A stretch of DNA of 64,000 bases, taken from assembly GCF_900111275.1 (NCBI RefSeq), contig NZ_FOGR01000001.1:744001-808000 (forward strand). The letters are read 5' to 3'. The stretch is from Rhizobium sp. NFR03. Lineage in GTDB: Bacteria; Pseudomonadota; Alphaproteobacteria; Rhizobiales; Rhizobiaceae. Both the position numbers and the translations under genes were made by a program. Position 1 is the stretch's first letter. The number at the start of each line of letters is the position of its first letter. Shown here piece by piece: positions 27,059 to 36,607 of the stretch. The notes under the pieces are model-generated. The model was not told the origin of the DNA, ran no database searches, and worked only from the letters and a program-made list of their open reading frames with translations.

Positions 27059-27997
27059 ATGCTCGGAAGAACCGCAAACGGCCTATACTGGATGTTCCGC
27101 TATATCGAGCGCGCAGAAAACAGCGCCCGCCTCGTGGATGCCGGACTGCGCATGTCCCTCACCCGCTCTCATCTCGGTGAAGACAACTGGGAAGGCGTGC
27201 TCCAGAGCTCAGGGGTGATGGACATCTACGAGCAGAGATACGAAAGCGCGACCAGCGCCGACGCCGTCGATTTCCTGCTGCGTGAGACGACCAATCCATC
27301 GAGCGTCCTCTCCTGCATCGAAACCGCCCGCAGCAATGCCCGCATGGTCCGCACTGCCCTGACGCGCGAAACATGGGAGGCCGTCAACGAGTGCTATCTC
27401 GATCTCAGGTCCATGCTCGCGCGCCGGGTAAAGGCCGCTGACCTGCCGGAGGTCATCGACGCGATCAAGCGCAAGACCGGTCTCATCCGTGGCGCGTTCC
27501 ACGGCACCATGCTGCGGAACGATCTGTTCAATTTCTCGCGCATCGGAACCTTCATCGAGCGTGCCGACAACACTGCTCGCATTCTTGACGTAAAATATTA
27601 CGTCCTGCTGCCCGCCGTTTCACAGGTTGGCACCGCCATTGACAATGTGCAGTGGGAATCGATCCTGCGATCGGTTTCAGCCCATCGCAGCTATGGCTGG
27701 GTCTACGAGGCGGAGTACAAGGCGGCGAACATCGCCGACTTCCTCATCCTCAACGGCCGCATGCCGCGTTCGCTCGCCTATTGCTATGACAAGATCAACA
27801 GCAATCTCGGCTATCTCGAACGGGAATACGGCGAGCGGCACGGCGCGCATGAAACGTCTGAGAACACGCTGAAATCGCTGCGAAACTGCTCGATCAAGGA
27901 CGTGATGGATCAGGGCCTGCACGAGTATATCGAGACGTTCATCATCCAGAACAACCGTCTGAGTCAGGAAATTTCCGACGGTTACCGGTTCTATTGA
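27059..27997 (+). CDS. Alpha-E domain protein (DUF403)
   Basis: 312 aa from ATG 27059, preceded by CTGGAGG. The protein is almost wholly alpha-helical and opens with the family hallmark LGRTANGLYWMFRYIERAEN; later DNTARILDVKYYVLLP near residue 172 and a LGYLEREYGERHGAHE stretch near residue 252. Alpha-E proteins are found only with ATP-grasp and transglutaminase partners and are thought to be scaffolds or carriers in peptide ligation. It lies 5 bp after the ATP-grasp gene, clearly in the same operon. Confidence 0.9.
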   Translation: MLGRTANGLYWMFRYIERAENSARLVDAGLRMSLTRSHLGEDNWEGVLQSSGVMDIYEQRYESATSADAVDFLLRETTNPSSVLSCIETARSNARMVRTALTRETWEAVNECYLDLRSMLARRVKAADLPEVIDAIKRKTGLIRGAFHGTMLRNDLFNFSRIGTFIERADNTARILDVKYYVLLPAVSQVGTAIDNVQWESILRSVSAHRSYGWVYEAEYKAANIADFLILNGRMPRSLAYCYDKINSNLGYLEREYGERHGAHETSENTLKSLRNCSIKDVMDQGLHEYIETFIIQNNRLSQEISDGYRFY

Positions 27998-28016
27998 ACA
28001 AGGACAGATCAGGCGC

Positions 28017-28841
28017 ATGCGACTGAAAATCACCCATACGACCGAGTACAGCTATGCGGAGCCGGTGAGCTACTCGCTGCAGCGGCTCCGCCTCACGCCC
28101 TTCACGCAGCCGGGACAAACGGTTCTGAACTGGGAAACCTCGGTGGAGGGCGCAAAGGTGGAGGTCGGTTACGAGGATCATTTCGCCAACCGCGTGACCC
28201 TCGTCAGCGTCATGGGAGACCAGATCCGCATGCGCATCGTCGCCAGCGGCGAGGTCGAGACGCAGGATCGCGCCGGGGTGTTCGGACCCCATCAATCCTA
28301 CGTGCCGCTCTGGCTCTTCCAGCGCGACACGCCGCTGACCAAGCGAACGAAGCAGATCCGCGATCTCGCCAAGTCCCAATCCGGCGATGGCGCCCTTGCG
28401 CAGATGCACAATCTCATGGGCGCAATCCACCAGGCCGTCGTCTTCGAGCCGGGATCGACCGGCACGGAGACCACCGCGGACGAAGCACTGACGCGCGGGA
28501 TCGGCGTCTGTCAGGACCACGCCCACATCTTCATCGCATGCGCCCGCTCGGTTGGCTTGCCCGCACGCTACGTTTCCGGCTACCTGATGATGGACGACCG
28601 CATCGAGCAAACGGCCACCCATGCCTGGGCCGAAGCCCACCTGCCCGGCCTTGGCTGGGTCGGCTTCGACGCCGCCAACGACGTCTGCCCGGACGAACGC
28701 TACGTCCGCATTGCCACCGGGCTGGATTATCGGGATGCCGCCCCGATCTCCGGTCTGGTCCACGGCGCCGCGAATGAGACGCTCACGGTGGCGTTGACGG
28801 TGGAACAACAGGGACAGAGTCAAAGTCAGAGCCAGAGTTGA
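28017..28841 (+). CDS. Transglutaminase-like protease
   Basis: 274 aa. An N-terminal beta-rich domain (RLKITHTTEYSYAEPVSYS) precedes a transglutaminase core with a complete Cys-His-Asp triad: Cys in GIGVCQDHAHIF near residue 164, His in ATHAWAEAHLPGLGWVGF near residue 202 and Asp in the following FDAAND. In prokaryotes this fold usually works as a peptidase. It is the third gene of the ATP-grasp/alpha-E operon and may trim or release the ligated product. The C-terminus is an odd QGQSQSQSQS repeat. Confidence 0.9.
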   Translation: MRLKITHTTEYSYAEPVSYSLQRLRLTPFTQPGQTVLNWETSVEGAKVEVGYEDHFANRVTLVSVMGDQIRMRIVASGEVETQDRAGVFGPHQSYVPLWLFQRDTPLTKRTKQIRDLAKSQSGDGALAQMHNLMGAIHQAVVFEPGSTGTETTADEALTRGIGVCQDHAHIFIACARSVGLPARYVSGYLMMDDRIEQTATHAWAEAHLPGLGWVGFDAANDVCPDERYVRIATGLDYRDAAPISGLVHGAANETLTVALTVEQQGQSQSQSQS

Positions 28842-28997
28842 TCGAACGCGATCGTTCGAACCGCCCCGAGGTGAACGTTCGAGATCTACATAGGCGATAA
28901 TGGAGCCGTCAATGCGCTTGAGCAGTATGACCTGCAACAAGCACATGACGGCATCCGGCCTACACGCTTCGTTCTCGGCTGGGCATGACGTCGGTCC

Positions 28998-29990
28998 TCA
29001 CAGCACCCCGATCGTCACCACGTCCTCTGCCGCCACAGCCAACCGGTTCCTCAACGGCAAGCCGAACCCCTCGGCCTCCATCTCGAACACATCCCCCGCC
29101 TCCGCTCGCACGCCATCGCCGAACGACAACGTCGCCGTGCCGAACATATGCACATGGACATCGCCGGTAGCACGGAAGAGGCCGTACTTGAAGTGGTGAT
29201 ATTCGAGGTTGGCGAAGCTGTGGGACATGTTGGCCTCCCCCGAGAGGAAGGGCTTTTCCCAGAGGACGGCGCCGCCTCGAAGGATGCGAGAGGTGCCGCG
29301 GATATCCTGCGGGGCATTGCCGATGCGGATCTCAGGGCCGAAGCTGGCAGGGCGCAGCTTGGAATGCGCGAGGAAGAGGTAGTTGACCCGCTCCGTGACG
29401 TGGTCGGAAAACTCGTTGGCGACGGCAAAACCGAGCCGGAAGGGCTGGCCATTATCGGCGATGATGTAGATCCCTGCCATTTCAGGCTCTTCCCCGCCAT
29501 CCATGGCAAAGGCGGGCGAGATGAGGTCGCTGCCGGGCGATGCGAGTTGCAGGCCATTTCCCTTGTAGAACCATTCCGGCTGAACCCCCGCCTCCCCCGG
29601 CTTCGGCTTGCCGCCTTCGAGACCCATGCGGAACATCTTCATGGAGTCGGTCATCGGGGCATCGTCGGCCTTCACGGAGGCATGCATCGCATCGCGGGTG
29701 GCAGCTGAGCCGAGATGGGTCAGCCCGGTGCCGGTCAGGTGGAGATGCGCCGGATCGGGATGAGTGATCGGCGGCAGAAGCCGCCCATCGGCATAGGCTG
29801 CCTGGAGATCGACCACACCTGCCACACCCCGCGTCGTCACAACATCGGCAAGCATGCGACCGGAATTCGCGGCCTCCAGCGCAAGATCATAAACGCTGCG
29901 AGCGCCGCGAACGGCACGAGCCGGCTCGCCCTCCTCCCGAACAGCGACCGTGATCGAGCCGTCCTCATTGCGGATCTGCGACATCAGCAT
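28998..29990 (-). CDS. gguC: GguC / AraD1-type FAH superfamily protein
   Basis: 330 aa from ATG 29990 (GGGAGAGAAC ribosome site). The C-terminal half has fumarylacetoacetate hydrolase-fold features: GEEPEMAGIYIIADNGQP, FAVANEFSDHVTER and a GDVHVHMFGTATLSFGDG segment. Its place after gguB matches Agrobacterium gguC; relatives named AraD1 act in L-arabinose catabolism on 2-keto-3-deoxy-L-arabonate. It probably processes a sugar acid from sugars imported by ChvE-GguAB. The gap to gguB holds a strong imperfect hairpin (30018-30048). Confidence 0.88.
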   Translation of the reverse strand: MLMSQIRNEDGSITVAVREEGEPARAVRGARSVYDLALEAANSGRMLADVVTTRGVAGVVDLQAAYADGRLLPPITHPDPAHLHLTGTGLTHLGSAATRDAMHASVKADDAPMTDSMKMFRMGLEGGKPKPGEAGVQPEWFYKGNGLQLASPGSDLISPAFAMDGGEEPEMAGIYIIADNGQPFRLGFAVANEFSDHVTERVNYLFLAHSKLRPASFGPEIRIGNAPQDIRGTSRILRGGAVLWEKPFLSGEANMSHSFANLEYHHFKYGLFRATGDVHVHMFGTATLSFGDGVRAEAGDVFEMEAEGFGLPLRNRLAVAAEDVVTIGVL

Positions 29991-30088
29991 GGTGTTCTCT
30001 CCCTTTTGAAATGCGAACGCCGCCATCTGAGCGTGTCAGACGGCGGCGTGATCTTCAACGACGTGAGCGTGACCCCTTCGGGAGACGA

Positions 30089-31297
30089 TCAGCCCTTGTT
30101 CTTGTTGTAGACGTCGAAGAACACGGCAGCGAGCAGAACCAGGCCCTTGACGAGTTGCTGGTAGTCGATGCCGAGACCCATGATCGACATGCCGTTGTTC
30201 ATGACGCCCATGATGAACGCGCCGATGACCGCACCGGTGATCTTGCCGACGCCGCCCGAAGCGGATGCGCCGCCGATGAAGCAGGCCGCGATGACGTCCA
30301 GCTCGAAGCCGACGCCGGCCTTCGGCGTTGCCGAGTTCAGGCGGGCGGCGATGATCATGCCGGCGAGCGCGGCGAGAACGCCCATGTTGACGAAGGTCAG
30401 GAAGGTCAGGCGCTCGGTGTTGATACCCGAAAGCTTGGCGGCCTTCTCGTTACCGCCCATGGCGTAGATGCGCCGGCCGATGGTCGAACGCGTGGTGATG
30501 AAGGTGTAGAGCGCGATCAGAAGCGCCATGACGATCAGCACGTTGGGGAAACCGCGATAGGTCGAAAGCTGGAATCCGAGGAAGATCGCGACAACGCCGA
30601 TGATGGCCATCTGGATGGCGAAGAACACGAAAGGCTCGTTCTCTGTGCCATGCTTGTCGTTGCTCTTGCGTTCCCTGAGGCCGAAATAGACGGCGAGACC
30701 GACGAGCACGATAACAGCAACAAGCGCGAAGAGGTTGGTAACGATGGCCGGGTTCGGATTGGCGAACCAGAGAAGGTCCGGTATGAAACCGGTCGACAGG
30801 ACCTGAAACTCCTTGGGGAAAGGACCGATCGGGCGGTTCTGGAGGATGAGGTATGTCAAGCCACGGAAGACCAGCATGCCGGCCAGCGTCACGATGAAGG
30901 ACGGGATCTTCTGGTAGGCGACCCAGTATCCCTGCGCTGCGCCGACGAGCCCGCCGAGGACGAGGCAAAGCGGCACCACGAGCGAATAGTGGATGCCCCA
31001 TTTCACCATCATCACAGCCGAGAGGCCGCCTGTAAAGGCGACGATGGACCCGACCGAAAGGTCGATATGGCCGGCGACGATGATCAGCAGCATGCCCAAC
31101 GCCATGATGACGATGAACGAGTTCTGAAGGATCAGGTTCGTGATGTTGACGGGGCGGAACAGCACGCCACCGGTGACAAACTGGAAGAACAACATGATGA
31201 CGACGAGTGCGACCAGAAGGCCGTATTCGCGGATGTTGGCTTTCAGATAGGCGCCGACGGACGGCTTTGCTGTTGGTGCGCTGGTTTCAAGGACCAT
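30089..31297 (-). CDS. gguB: Multiple-sugar ABC transporter permease GguB
   Basis: 402 aa, about ten membrane helices, of the RbsC/XylH permease type; HIDLSVGSIVAFTGGLSAVMM near residue 78, NMGVLAALAGMIIAARLNSA near residue 300 and ACFIGGASASGGVGKITGA near residue 333 are typical. A long charged insert near residues 215-235 (REERKSNDKHGTE-like) lies between helices, as in XylH. It forms the membrane channel with ChvE and GguA. Its ATG overlaps the gguA stop by one base (TAATG). Confidence 0.93.
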   Translation of the reverse strand: MVLETSAPTAKPSVGAYLKANIREYGLLVALVVIMLFFQFVTGGVLFRPVNITNLILQNSFIVIMALGMLLIIVAGHIDLSVGSIVAFTGGLSAVMMVKWGIHYSLVVPLCLVLGGLVGAAQGYWVAYQKIPSFIVTLAGMLVFRGLTYLILQNRPIGPFPKEFQVLSTGFIPDLLWFANPNPAIVTNLFALVAVIVLVGLAVYFGLRERKSNDKHGTENEPFVFFAIQMAIIGVVAIFLGFQLSTYRGFPNVLIVMALLIALYTFITTRSTIGRRIYAMGGNEKAAKLSGINTERLTFLTFVNMGVLAALAGMIIAARLNSATPKAGVGFELDVIAACFIGGASASGGVGKITGAVIGAFIMGVMNNGMSIMGLGIDYQQLVKGLVLLAAVFFDVYNKNKG

Positions 31298-32832
31298 TAG
31301 TGCTTCTCCCCGGAGCGCATGATGGCTCGCATGATGGATTCCTGGCTGGCTTCACCCTTGGGAAGCTCCGCGACGATGCGACCTTCGTTCATGACGTAGA
31401 TGCGATCGCAGGTTCCCAGAAGCTCCGGCATCTCCGATGAAATCATGAGAATGCCTTTGCCCTCGGCGGCCAGCTGGTTGATGATGGAATATATTTCGTA
31501 TTTCGCACCGACGTCGATGCCGCGTGTCGGCTCGTCGAGGATGAGGATTTCGGGATTGGTGAACAGCCACTTGGACAGCACGACCTTCTGCTGGTTGCCG
31601 CCTGAAAGATTGACCGTTTCCTGATAGATCGAATGCGAACGGATACGCAGGCGCTTGCGATAGTCGGTGGCGACCTCGCGCTCGCGATGCCCGTCGATCA
31701 CGCCGCCATTGGCAACAGCCGGCAGATTGGCGAGCGTTGTATTGTGCATAATGTTGTTGTTCAGCACGAGACCCAGATGTTTGCGGTCCTCGGTGACATA
31801 GGCAAGACCGGCTTCGATGGCCTTCTGGATGGTGCTGACGTCGACCGGCTTGCCGTGCATCATCACGTCGCCGGTGATCTTGTGCCCCCAGGAACGGCCG
31901 AAGATGCTCATCGCCGTCTCGGTGCGACCAGCGCCCATCAGGCCGGCGATGCCAACGACTTCGCCGGCGCGAACCGTGAAGTTCACGTCATGCAGGAATT
32001 GCCGGTCGCGGTGATGCTGGTGGTATACGTTCCAGTTCTTCACTTCCAGCAGCGTATTGCCGATCTTCGGCTCGCGCGGCGGATAGCGGTCGTCCATGTC
32101 GCGCCCGACCATGCCCTTGATGATACGGTCCTCGCCAATATCCTCGTTATGGCAATCGAGCGTTTCCACCGTGCCGCCATCCCGCAGGATGGTGATCTTG
32201 TCGGCGACCGTCTTGATCTCGTTCAGCTTGTGCGAAATGATGATCGACGTCATGCCCTGCTTGCGGAATTCCATCAGCAGGTGAAGCAGCGCAGCGGAAT
32301 CCGTCTCGTTAAGCGACGCGGTCGGCTCGTCGAGGATCAGCAGGCGTACCTTCTTCGACAGCGCCTTGGCAATTTCCACCAGCTGCTGCTTGCCGACGCC
32401 GATGTCGGTGATGAGCGTCGCGGGGGATTCCTTCAGGCCGACCTTGGCGAGAAGCTCGCGTGTCCGGGCGAATGTTTCCTTCCAGTCGATGACGCCCTTG
32501 CTCGCCACCTCGTTGCCGAGGAAGATGTTTTCCCCGATCGAGAGCAGCGGAACGAGCGCCAGTTCCTGGTGGATGATGATGATACCGAGATGCTCGCTGT
32601 CGGTGATATCCTTGAACTGGCGAACCGTGCCATCATAAACGATATCGCCGTCATAGCTGCCAGCGGGATAGACGCCGCTCAGCACCTTCATCAGGGTCGA
32701 TTTGCCGGCACCGTTCTCACCCACGAGCGCGTGGATCTCGCCCTCGCGAACCTTGAGATTGACGTTGTCGAGCGCTTTCACGCCGGGAAACGTCTTGGTG
32801 ATGCCCCGCATTTCGAGAATGTATTTGTCCAT
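31297..32832 (-). CDS. gguA: Multiple-sugar ABC transporter ATPase GguA
   Basis: 511 aa from ATG 32832. A tandem ABC ATPase: first domain with [16 protein letters not shown] and Walker [12 protein letters not shown]; second domain with the degenerate GLMGAGRTE and signature [16 protein letters not shown], Walker [14 protein letters not shown]. This is the RbsA/MglA/XylG arrangement. It powers uptake of sugars delivered by ChvE. A strong hairpin lies between chvE and this gene and is expected to lower its expression relative to chvE. Confidence 0.95.
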   Translation of the reverse strand: MDKYILEMRGITKTFPGVKALDNVNLKVREGEIHALVGENGAGKSTLMKVLSGVYPAGSYDGDIVYDGTVRQFKDITDSEHLGIIIIHQELALVPLLSIGENIFLGNEVASKGVIDWKETFARTRELLAKVGLKESPATLITDIGVGKQQLVEIAKALSKKVRLLILDEPTASLNETDSAALLHLLMEFRKQGMTSIIISHKLNEIKTVADKITILRDGGTVETLDCHNEDIGEDRIIKGMVGRDMDDRYPPREPKIGNTLLEVKNWNVYHQHHRDRQFLHDVNFTVRAGEVVGIAGLMGAGRTETAMSIFGRSWGHKITGDVMMHGKPVDVSTIQKAIEAGLAYVTEDRKHLGLVLNNNIMHNTTLANLPAVANGGVIDGHREREVATDYRKRLRIRSHSIYQETVNLSGGNQQKVVLSKWLFTNPEILILDEPTRGIDVGAKYEIYSIINQLAAEGKGILMISSEMPELLGTCDRIYVMNEGRIVAELPKGEASQESIMRAIMRSGEKH

Positions 32833-32907
32833 GTCAGGCGTTCCAGTGGCCGTCCGTCGTGTGATGAGGTGGGACCGGCCGAGGGTCAGGCTCCTCATAT
32901 GCCAAAA

Positions 32908-32933
32908 GGGTCCGCGACTGGTATCGCGGACCC
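32908..32933 (-). terminator. Hairpin between chvE and gguA (attenuator)
   Basis: GGGTCCGCGA (32908-32917) and TCGCGGACCC (32924-32933) form a perfect 10-bp stem with a 6-base loop. Read on the minus strand the stem is followed by TTTT. It sits right after the chvE stop at 32951, so it can act as a partial terminator or as a 3' stabiliser that keeps chvE mRNA above gguAB mRNA. Confidence 0.7.
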
Positions 32934-32950
32934 CATGATAGCGTAAACGC

Positions 32951-34018
32951 TTAGTTGTCGATCTGCTCGGCGGTGTAGTAGCCGGCGCCGACCAGAACGT
33001 CCTTGGCATTGGTCTTGTCGACGGCGACCGGCTTCAGCAGGTAGGCCGGGACGACCTTGACGCCGTTGTCGTAGGTCTTGGTGTCGTTGATCTGGGGCTC
33101 CTTGCCGCTGATCACGGCATCGACCATGCCAACGGTAACCTTGGCCAGTTCACGCGTGTCCTTGAAGATCGTGGAGTACTGTTCGCCAGCCATGATCGAC
33201 TTGACGGACGGCAGTTCGGCGTCCTGACCGGTGACGATCGGCATCGGCATGTCGCCGGAGCCGTAGCCAACGCCCTTCAAGGCCGAGATGATGCCGATCG
33301 AAAGACCGTCATAGGGCGAGAGAACGCCATCGACCTTTGCGTCCGTGTAGGTCGAGGACAGCAGGTTTTCCATGCGAGCCTGTGCAACGGCACCGTCCCA
33401 ACGCAGCGTACCGACCTGTTCCATGCCCATCTGGCCGGACTTGACGACGATCTTCTTCGCGTCGATCAGCGGCTGGAGAACCGACATGGCGCCATCGTAG
33501 AAGAAGAAGGCGTTGTTGTCGTCCGGCGAACCGCCGAAGAGTTCGACGTTCTTCGGCTCGGTCGCGCCGTCCAGCTTCAGGCCGTTGACGAGCGTCGTTG
33601 CCTGGAGAACGCCGACCTGGAAGTTGTCGAACGTCGCATAGTAGTCGACGTTGCCGCTGTCGCGGATCAGGCGGTCGTAAGCGATGACCTTGACGCCGGC
33701 TTCGTGAGCCTTGGCGAGAATGTCGGAGAGGGTCGTGCCGTCGATGGCGCCGATGACGAGAACCTTGGCACCCTTGGTGACCATGTTCTCGATCTGGGCG
33801 AGCTGGTTCGGGATGTCGTCGTCAGCAAACTGCAGGTCGGCGGTGTAACCGGCTTCCTTGAACAGCTTTTCCATGGTCTCGCCGTCCGAGATCCAGCGGG
33901 TCGAGGTCTTGGTCGGCATGGAAATGCCAACGACGCCCTTGTCCTGCGCGAAAGCCGGGAATGCGAAGGACGCGACGCCGATGGCGGCAGCGGCCAGAAG
34001 TGATGTAACCAATTTCAT
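32951..34018 (-). CDS. chvE: Sugar-binding protein ChvE
   Basis: 355-aa periplasmic multiple-monosaccharide binding protein from ATG 34018, with signal peptide [20 protein letters not shown] and cleavage near [46 protein letters not shown] and [20 protein letters not shown] are typical ChvE segments. In Agrobacterium ChvE also binds galactose, arabinose and other sugars and signals through VirA; in organisms without vir genes it serves uptake and chemotaxis. It heads chvE-gguABC. Confidence 0.95.
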   Translation of the reverse strand: MKLVTSLLAAAAIGVASFAFPAFAQDKGVVGISMPTKTSTRWISDGETMEKLFKEAGYTADLQFADDDIPNQLAQIENMVTKGAKVLVIGAIDGTTLSDILAKAHEAGVKVIAYDRLIRDSGNVDYYATFDNFQVGVLQATTLVNGLKLDGATEPKNVELFGGSPDDNNAFFFYDGAMSVLQPLIDAKKIVVKSGQMGMEQVGTLRWDGAVAQARMENLLSSTYTDAKVDGVLSPYDGLSIGIISALKGVGYGSGDMPMPIVTGQDAELPSVKSIMAGEQYSTIFKDTRELAKVTVGMVDAVISGKEPQINDTKTYDNGVKVVPAYLLKPVAVDKTNAKDVLVGAGYYTAEQIDN

Positions 34019-34205
34019 AAGGTCTCTCCCTGAGTGTTGACCGCACCGGCCTGAAGCCGTCGCGATATGTGCAGCGCTGGACGCACCCGGAACCTCGTTC
34101 CAGGGTGGAGGGAAAATGGATGAAGAAATCCCCCCGGCTTTAACCTCCGCTAGCGCCGGCGCACATCGCCGCAAACTGGAATCAATCTCCATAACTGTCA
34201 AATAC

Positions 34206-34227
34206 AATATTCGGCTAGGCGCATATT
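34206..34227. promoter_or_regulatory. Near-palindrome between chvE and gbpR, candidate GbpR site
   Basis: A 22-bp imperfect palindrome from AATAT at 34206 to ATATT at 34227, centred on CTAG (34215-34218), has 9 of 11 complementary pairs. It lies in the 277-bp divergent region, 69 bp before gbpR and 188 bp before chvE. The AT-flanked dyad is the form expected for a LysR-type activator that regulates itself and the divergent operon. Confidence 0.5.
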
Positions 34228-34295
34228 TTTTTTGGTATAATAAACGAAAAGAATGTGATTTTTGGAAGACTGGGGATCTGGGAGGGTGACGTCAC

Positions 34296-35273
34296 ATGGA
34301 AGAGACAGAAAATCAAGGGCTTGTGCCCCTTGGTACATCTGCACGCAATGTTTTCAAGTCGGGGTTGAAGCTTGTCCACCTGCACCTGATCCTGGCGATC
34401 GAGGACAGGGGACAGATCAGCGCGGCTGCGGAGGCCCTCGGCATATCACAACCGGCAGCTTCACGCATGCTCGGAGAAATCGAATCGATCCTGCGGGCGC
34501 CGCTTTGCGAGCGCGTTGCGCGGGGCGTCGAACTCACACCCTACGGCAAGGCGCTGGCCCGACGCGCGCGTACCATCTTCCTCGAGCTTCGTGAGACGGC
34601 TCGGGAGATCGGCGAGCTGAAGACCGGCCGTGGCGGCTCGGTCTCGCTCGGCTCCGTTACGGGTCCCGCTCTGCATCTCGCCGTACCCGCCATGCACCAG
34701 GTGACGACGGCATATCCCGGCATCGAGATCAGCATTCAGGTCGAAAACAGCAATGTTCTCATCCGGGAACTCATGGCGGCACGACACGACTTCGTCATCG
34801 GCCGTATTCCCGACGACATCGATCCTCGCCAGTTCGATCTTGTGGAAATCGGTTCCGAAGACGTGTGTCTGATCGTCCGCGAGGGCCATCCGCTGCTCGA
34901 AAAGCAGGTGATCGTGCACGAGGACCTGCCGGGTTACGATTGGGTTTTCCAGCCGGCAGGCACCTTGCTGCGACGTTCCGTCGAGGATAGCTTTCTCACG
35001 AACGGCGTGCCTCTGCCGACCACGACGATCAACACGTCGTCCATCATCCTCACTCTCTCCATCGTGCGCAACACCAATGCGATCGCGCCGGTGGCCAAGG
35101 ACGTGGCCGAACTGGTCGCCGGCAACGGCGCGTCCATCGGCGAAATCCGCATTCTCCCGGTCGATTTCGCTATCACTATCCGCCCTTACAGCCTCATCAC
35201 CCCTCGCGGCCGCGAGCTGCCGCCCAGCGCCAAGCTGCTCTACGACCTGATCCTGCAGGAAAGCAAAGGCTGA
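34296..35273 (+). CDS. gbpR: LysR-type regulator GbpR
   Basis: 325 aa, starting at ATG 34296 after GGGAGGG. The winged helix is unusually placed after a 25-residue N-terminal extension: KLVHLHLILAIEDRGQIS, then ALGISQPAASRMLGEIES. The effector domain follows from about residue 115. Location divergent from chvE matches GbpR, which activates chvE in response to galactose-binding sugars. The intergenic palindrome is its likely target. Confidence 0.9.
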   Translation: MEETENQGLVPLGTSARNVFKSGLKLVHLHLILAIEDRGQISAAAEALGISQPAASRMLGEIESILRAPLCERVARGVELTPYGKALARRARTIFLELRETAREIGELKTGRGGSVSLGSVTGPALHLAVPAMHQVTTAYPGIEISIQVENSNVLIRELMAARHDFVIGRIPDDIDPRQFDLVEIGSEDVCLIVREGHPLLEKQVIVHEDLPGYDWVFQPAGTLLRRSVEDSFLTNGVPLPTTTINTSSIILTLSIVRNTNAIAPVAKDVAELVAGNGASIGEIRILPVDFAITIRPYSLITPRGRELPPSAKLLYDLILQESKG

Positions 35274-35433
35274 TGACGGGCCTCCGCGCTCACGGTCGAG
35301 GATTCGCTTTCACGGCATGGACAGGCTTACGCAATGTTGTCGTGATTGGCTGAAATGCCGCACTGCGCTTCTGCGGCGGCAATCTAGATCCGCTGCGTCA
35401 CAAAATGCGGCGCCCTAATGTGGGAGGACGGCC

Positions 35434-35946
35434 ATGTTCGGCAAATCGCTCTTCCAGACCGTGCTTGAACGCATTGAAGCGGAAGATCCTCGTGCGGATG
35501 CCGAGGTGACGCCGCATACCGGGATTCCGGGGTTCAACGCCGGCCTTGCCTTCGATACGGAACGCACGACCGGTGGCGATGCCGTGCGCCAGGCCTATGC
35601 CGATATGGATGATGCGCGTAGTGCCGCGCCCGAGCCACCGATTGCGCAACCGACACCCGTTCTTGAAGCGCCAAAGCCCCCGCCCCGGCAGCGGCCGGCC
35701 CATCTCGACCGGCTTACACCCGCGCAGGTGGCCGAAGACCTAAGACTTTCGAATGCCGATACGCCGGCAACGCTTGCAGAGAAGCGCCGATCCTTCGCCA
35801 GCCAAAACCATCCGGATCGCCATGCGCCGGAGGACAGGAAGGCGGCGACGATGCGGATGACGATGGCGAACATGCTGGTGGATGAAGCATTGCGCCGGCT
35901 GAAGCGCGGTCTGCCGATCAGCGTGACATCGCAGCACCCGCGATAG
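35434..35946 (+). CDS. Small J-domain-like protein
   Basis: 170 aa. A Pro-rich linker (residues ~60-85) leads to a C-terminal J-like domain: LTPAQVAEDLRLSNADTPAT, then a helix with SFASQNHPDRHAPEDRKAA containing the essential HPD triad near residue 127, and a last helix NMLVDEALRRL. It probably stimulates an Hsp70. The N-terminal region starting MFGKSLFQTVLERIEAEDP has no family I recognise and may be the client- or localisation-specific part. Confidence 0.75.
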   Translation: MFGKSLFQTVLERIEAEDPRADAEVTPHTGIPGFNAGLAFDTERTTGGDAVRQAYADMDDARSAAPEPPIAQPTPVLEAPKPPPRQRPAHLDRLTPAQVAEDLRLSNADTPATLAEKRRSFASQNHPDRHAPEDRKAATMRMTMANMLVDEALRRLKRGLPISVTSQHPR

Positions 35947-35968
35947 ACCCTCGTACCCGCCGTCGTGA

Positions 35969-36256
35969 TCAGACTTTCGGATCGTCGCGAGGCGGTGCCT
36001 CAGCGTCTGCAATGGGTTGCGGGTCGGCGGCTGTCTCGGAAGCCTGCGAACCGACCTCGGTCGATGTCGCCTTCGGCTTGAAGAAGACGATCAGCGTGGC
36101 CGATGTATAGGCGGTGACCGCAAGGAAAATCATGCCCCAGGTCGTCGCACCGTTCCAGAACTCGATGGCCGTCCAGAGCGCGCAGCTCCCGACGATCAGC
36201 AGCCGCTTCCAGAGAGGACGATAAAAAGGATGATCCGGGTCGATGAACTTTTGCAT
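35969..36256 (-). CDS. Small inner-membrane protein
   Basis: 95 aa from ATG 36256; the open frame upstream is a shadow of iolG. The sequence opens MQKFIDPDHPFYRPLWKRLL and has two hydrophobic helices (residues ~20-36 and 42-60), then a charged, Glu/Asp/Pro-rich tail. I recognise the DPDHPFYRPLWKR type as a conserved rhizobial small membrane protein of unknown role. It converges on the J-domain gene with 22 bp between stops. Confidence 0.75.
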   Translation of the reverse strand: MQKFIDPDHPFYRPLWKRLLIVGSCALWTAIEFWNGATTWGMIFLAVTAYTSATLIVFFKPKATSTEVGSQASETAADPQPIADAEAPPRDDPKV

Positions 36257-36607
36257 GCATCCTCTTGAATGACGAAACGTCGGACAGGCGCGCCATATGG
36301 ATGATGAACGCGCAGTCTTGCGCAAATGACATGCGCAAAAAACATTCCAAGCGCAAGAGCACCGGCTTGACGGACGGAATGAAGACGGAATAAAAATTCT
36401 GAAAATCATACGGATCAGCATTCCGTTCCGTGAGAGAGCGTTGCATGATCTGGATGACACAACGCCTTGGGAAGACGGCGTTACCAGCCTTCTTCCCTGC
36501 TCGATGCCTGATCTGCCGCCGTCAGCGGATCGCCAAGCGCTTGTGCGGAGTGAGCGCATCATTCCGCGTTCAATTGGCCCTCGGGGCTCTCTATCGAAAG
36601 TGGTAAC
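36257..36607. promoter_or_regulatory. Intergenic region upstream of iolG with IolR-like motif
   Basis: This 351-bp gap has no gene I can support. It should hold the promoters of the divergent small membrane protein and iolG. GGAA-TAAAAA-TTCT (36387-36400) differs by one base from the GGAA-N6-TTCC motif known for the rhizobial IolR repressor, about 208 bp before iolG. A direct repeat TGCGCAAA occurs twice near 36314-36342. Confidence 0.35.
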
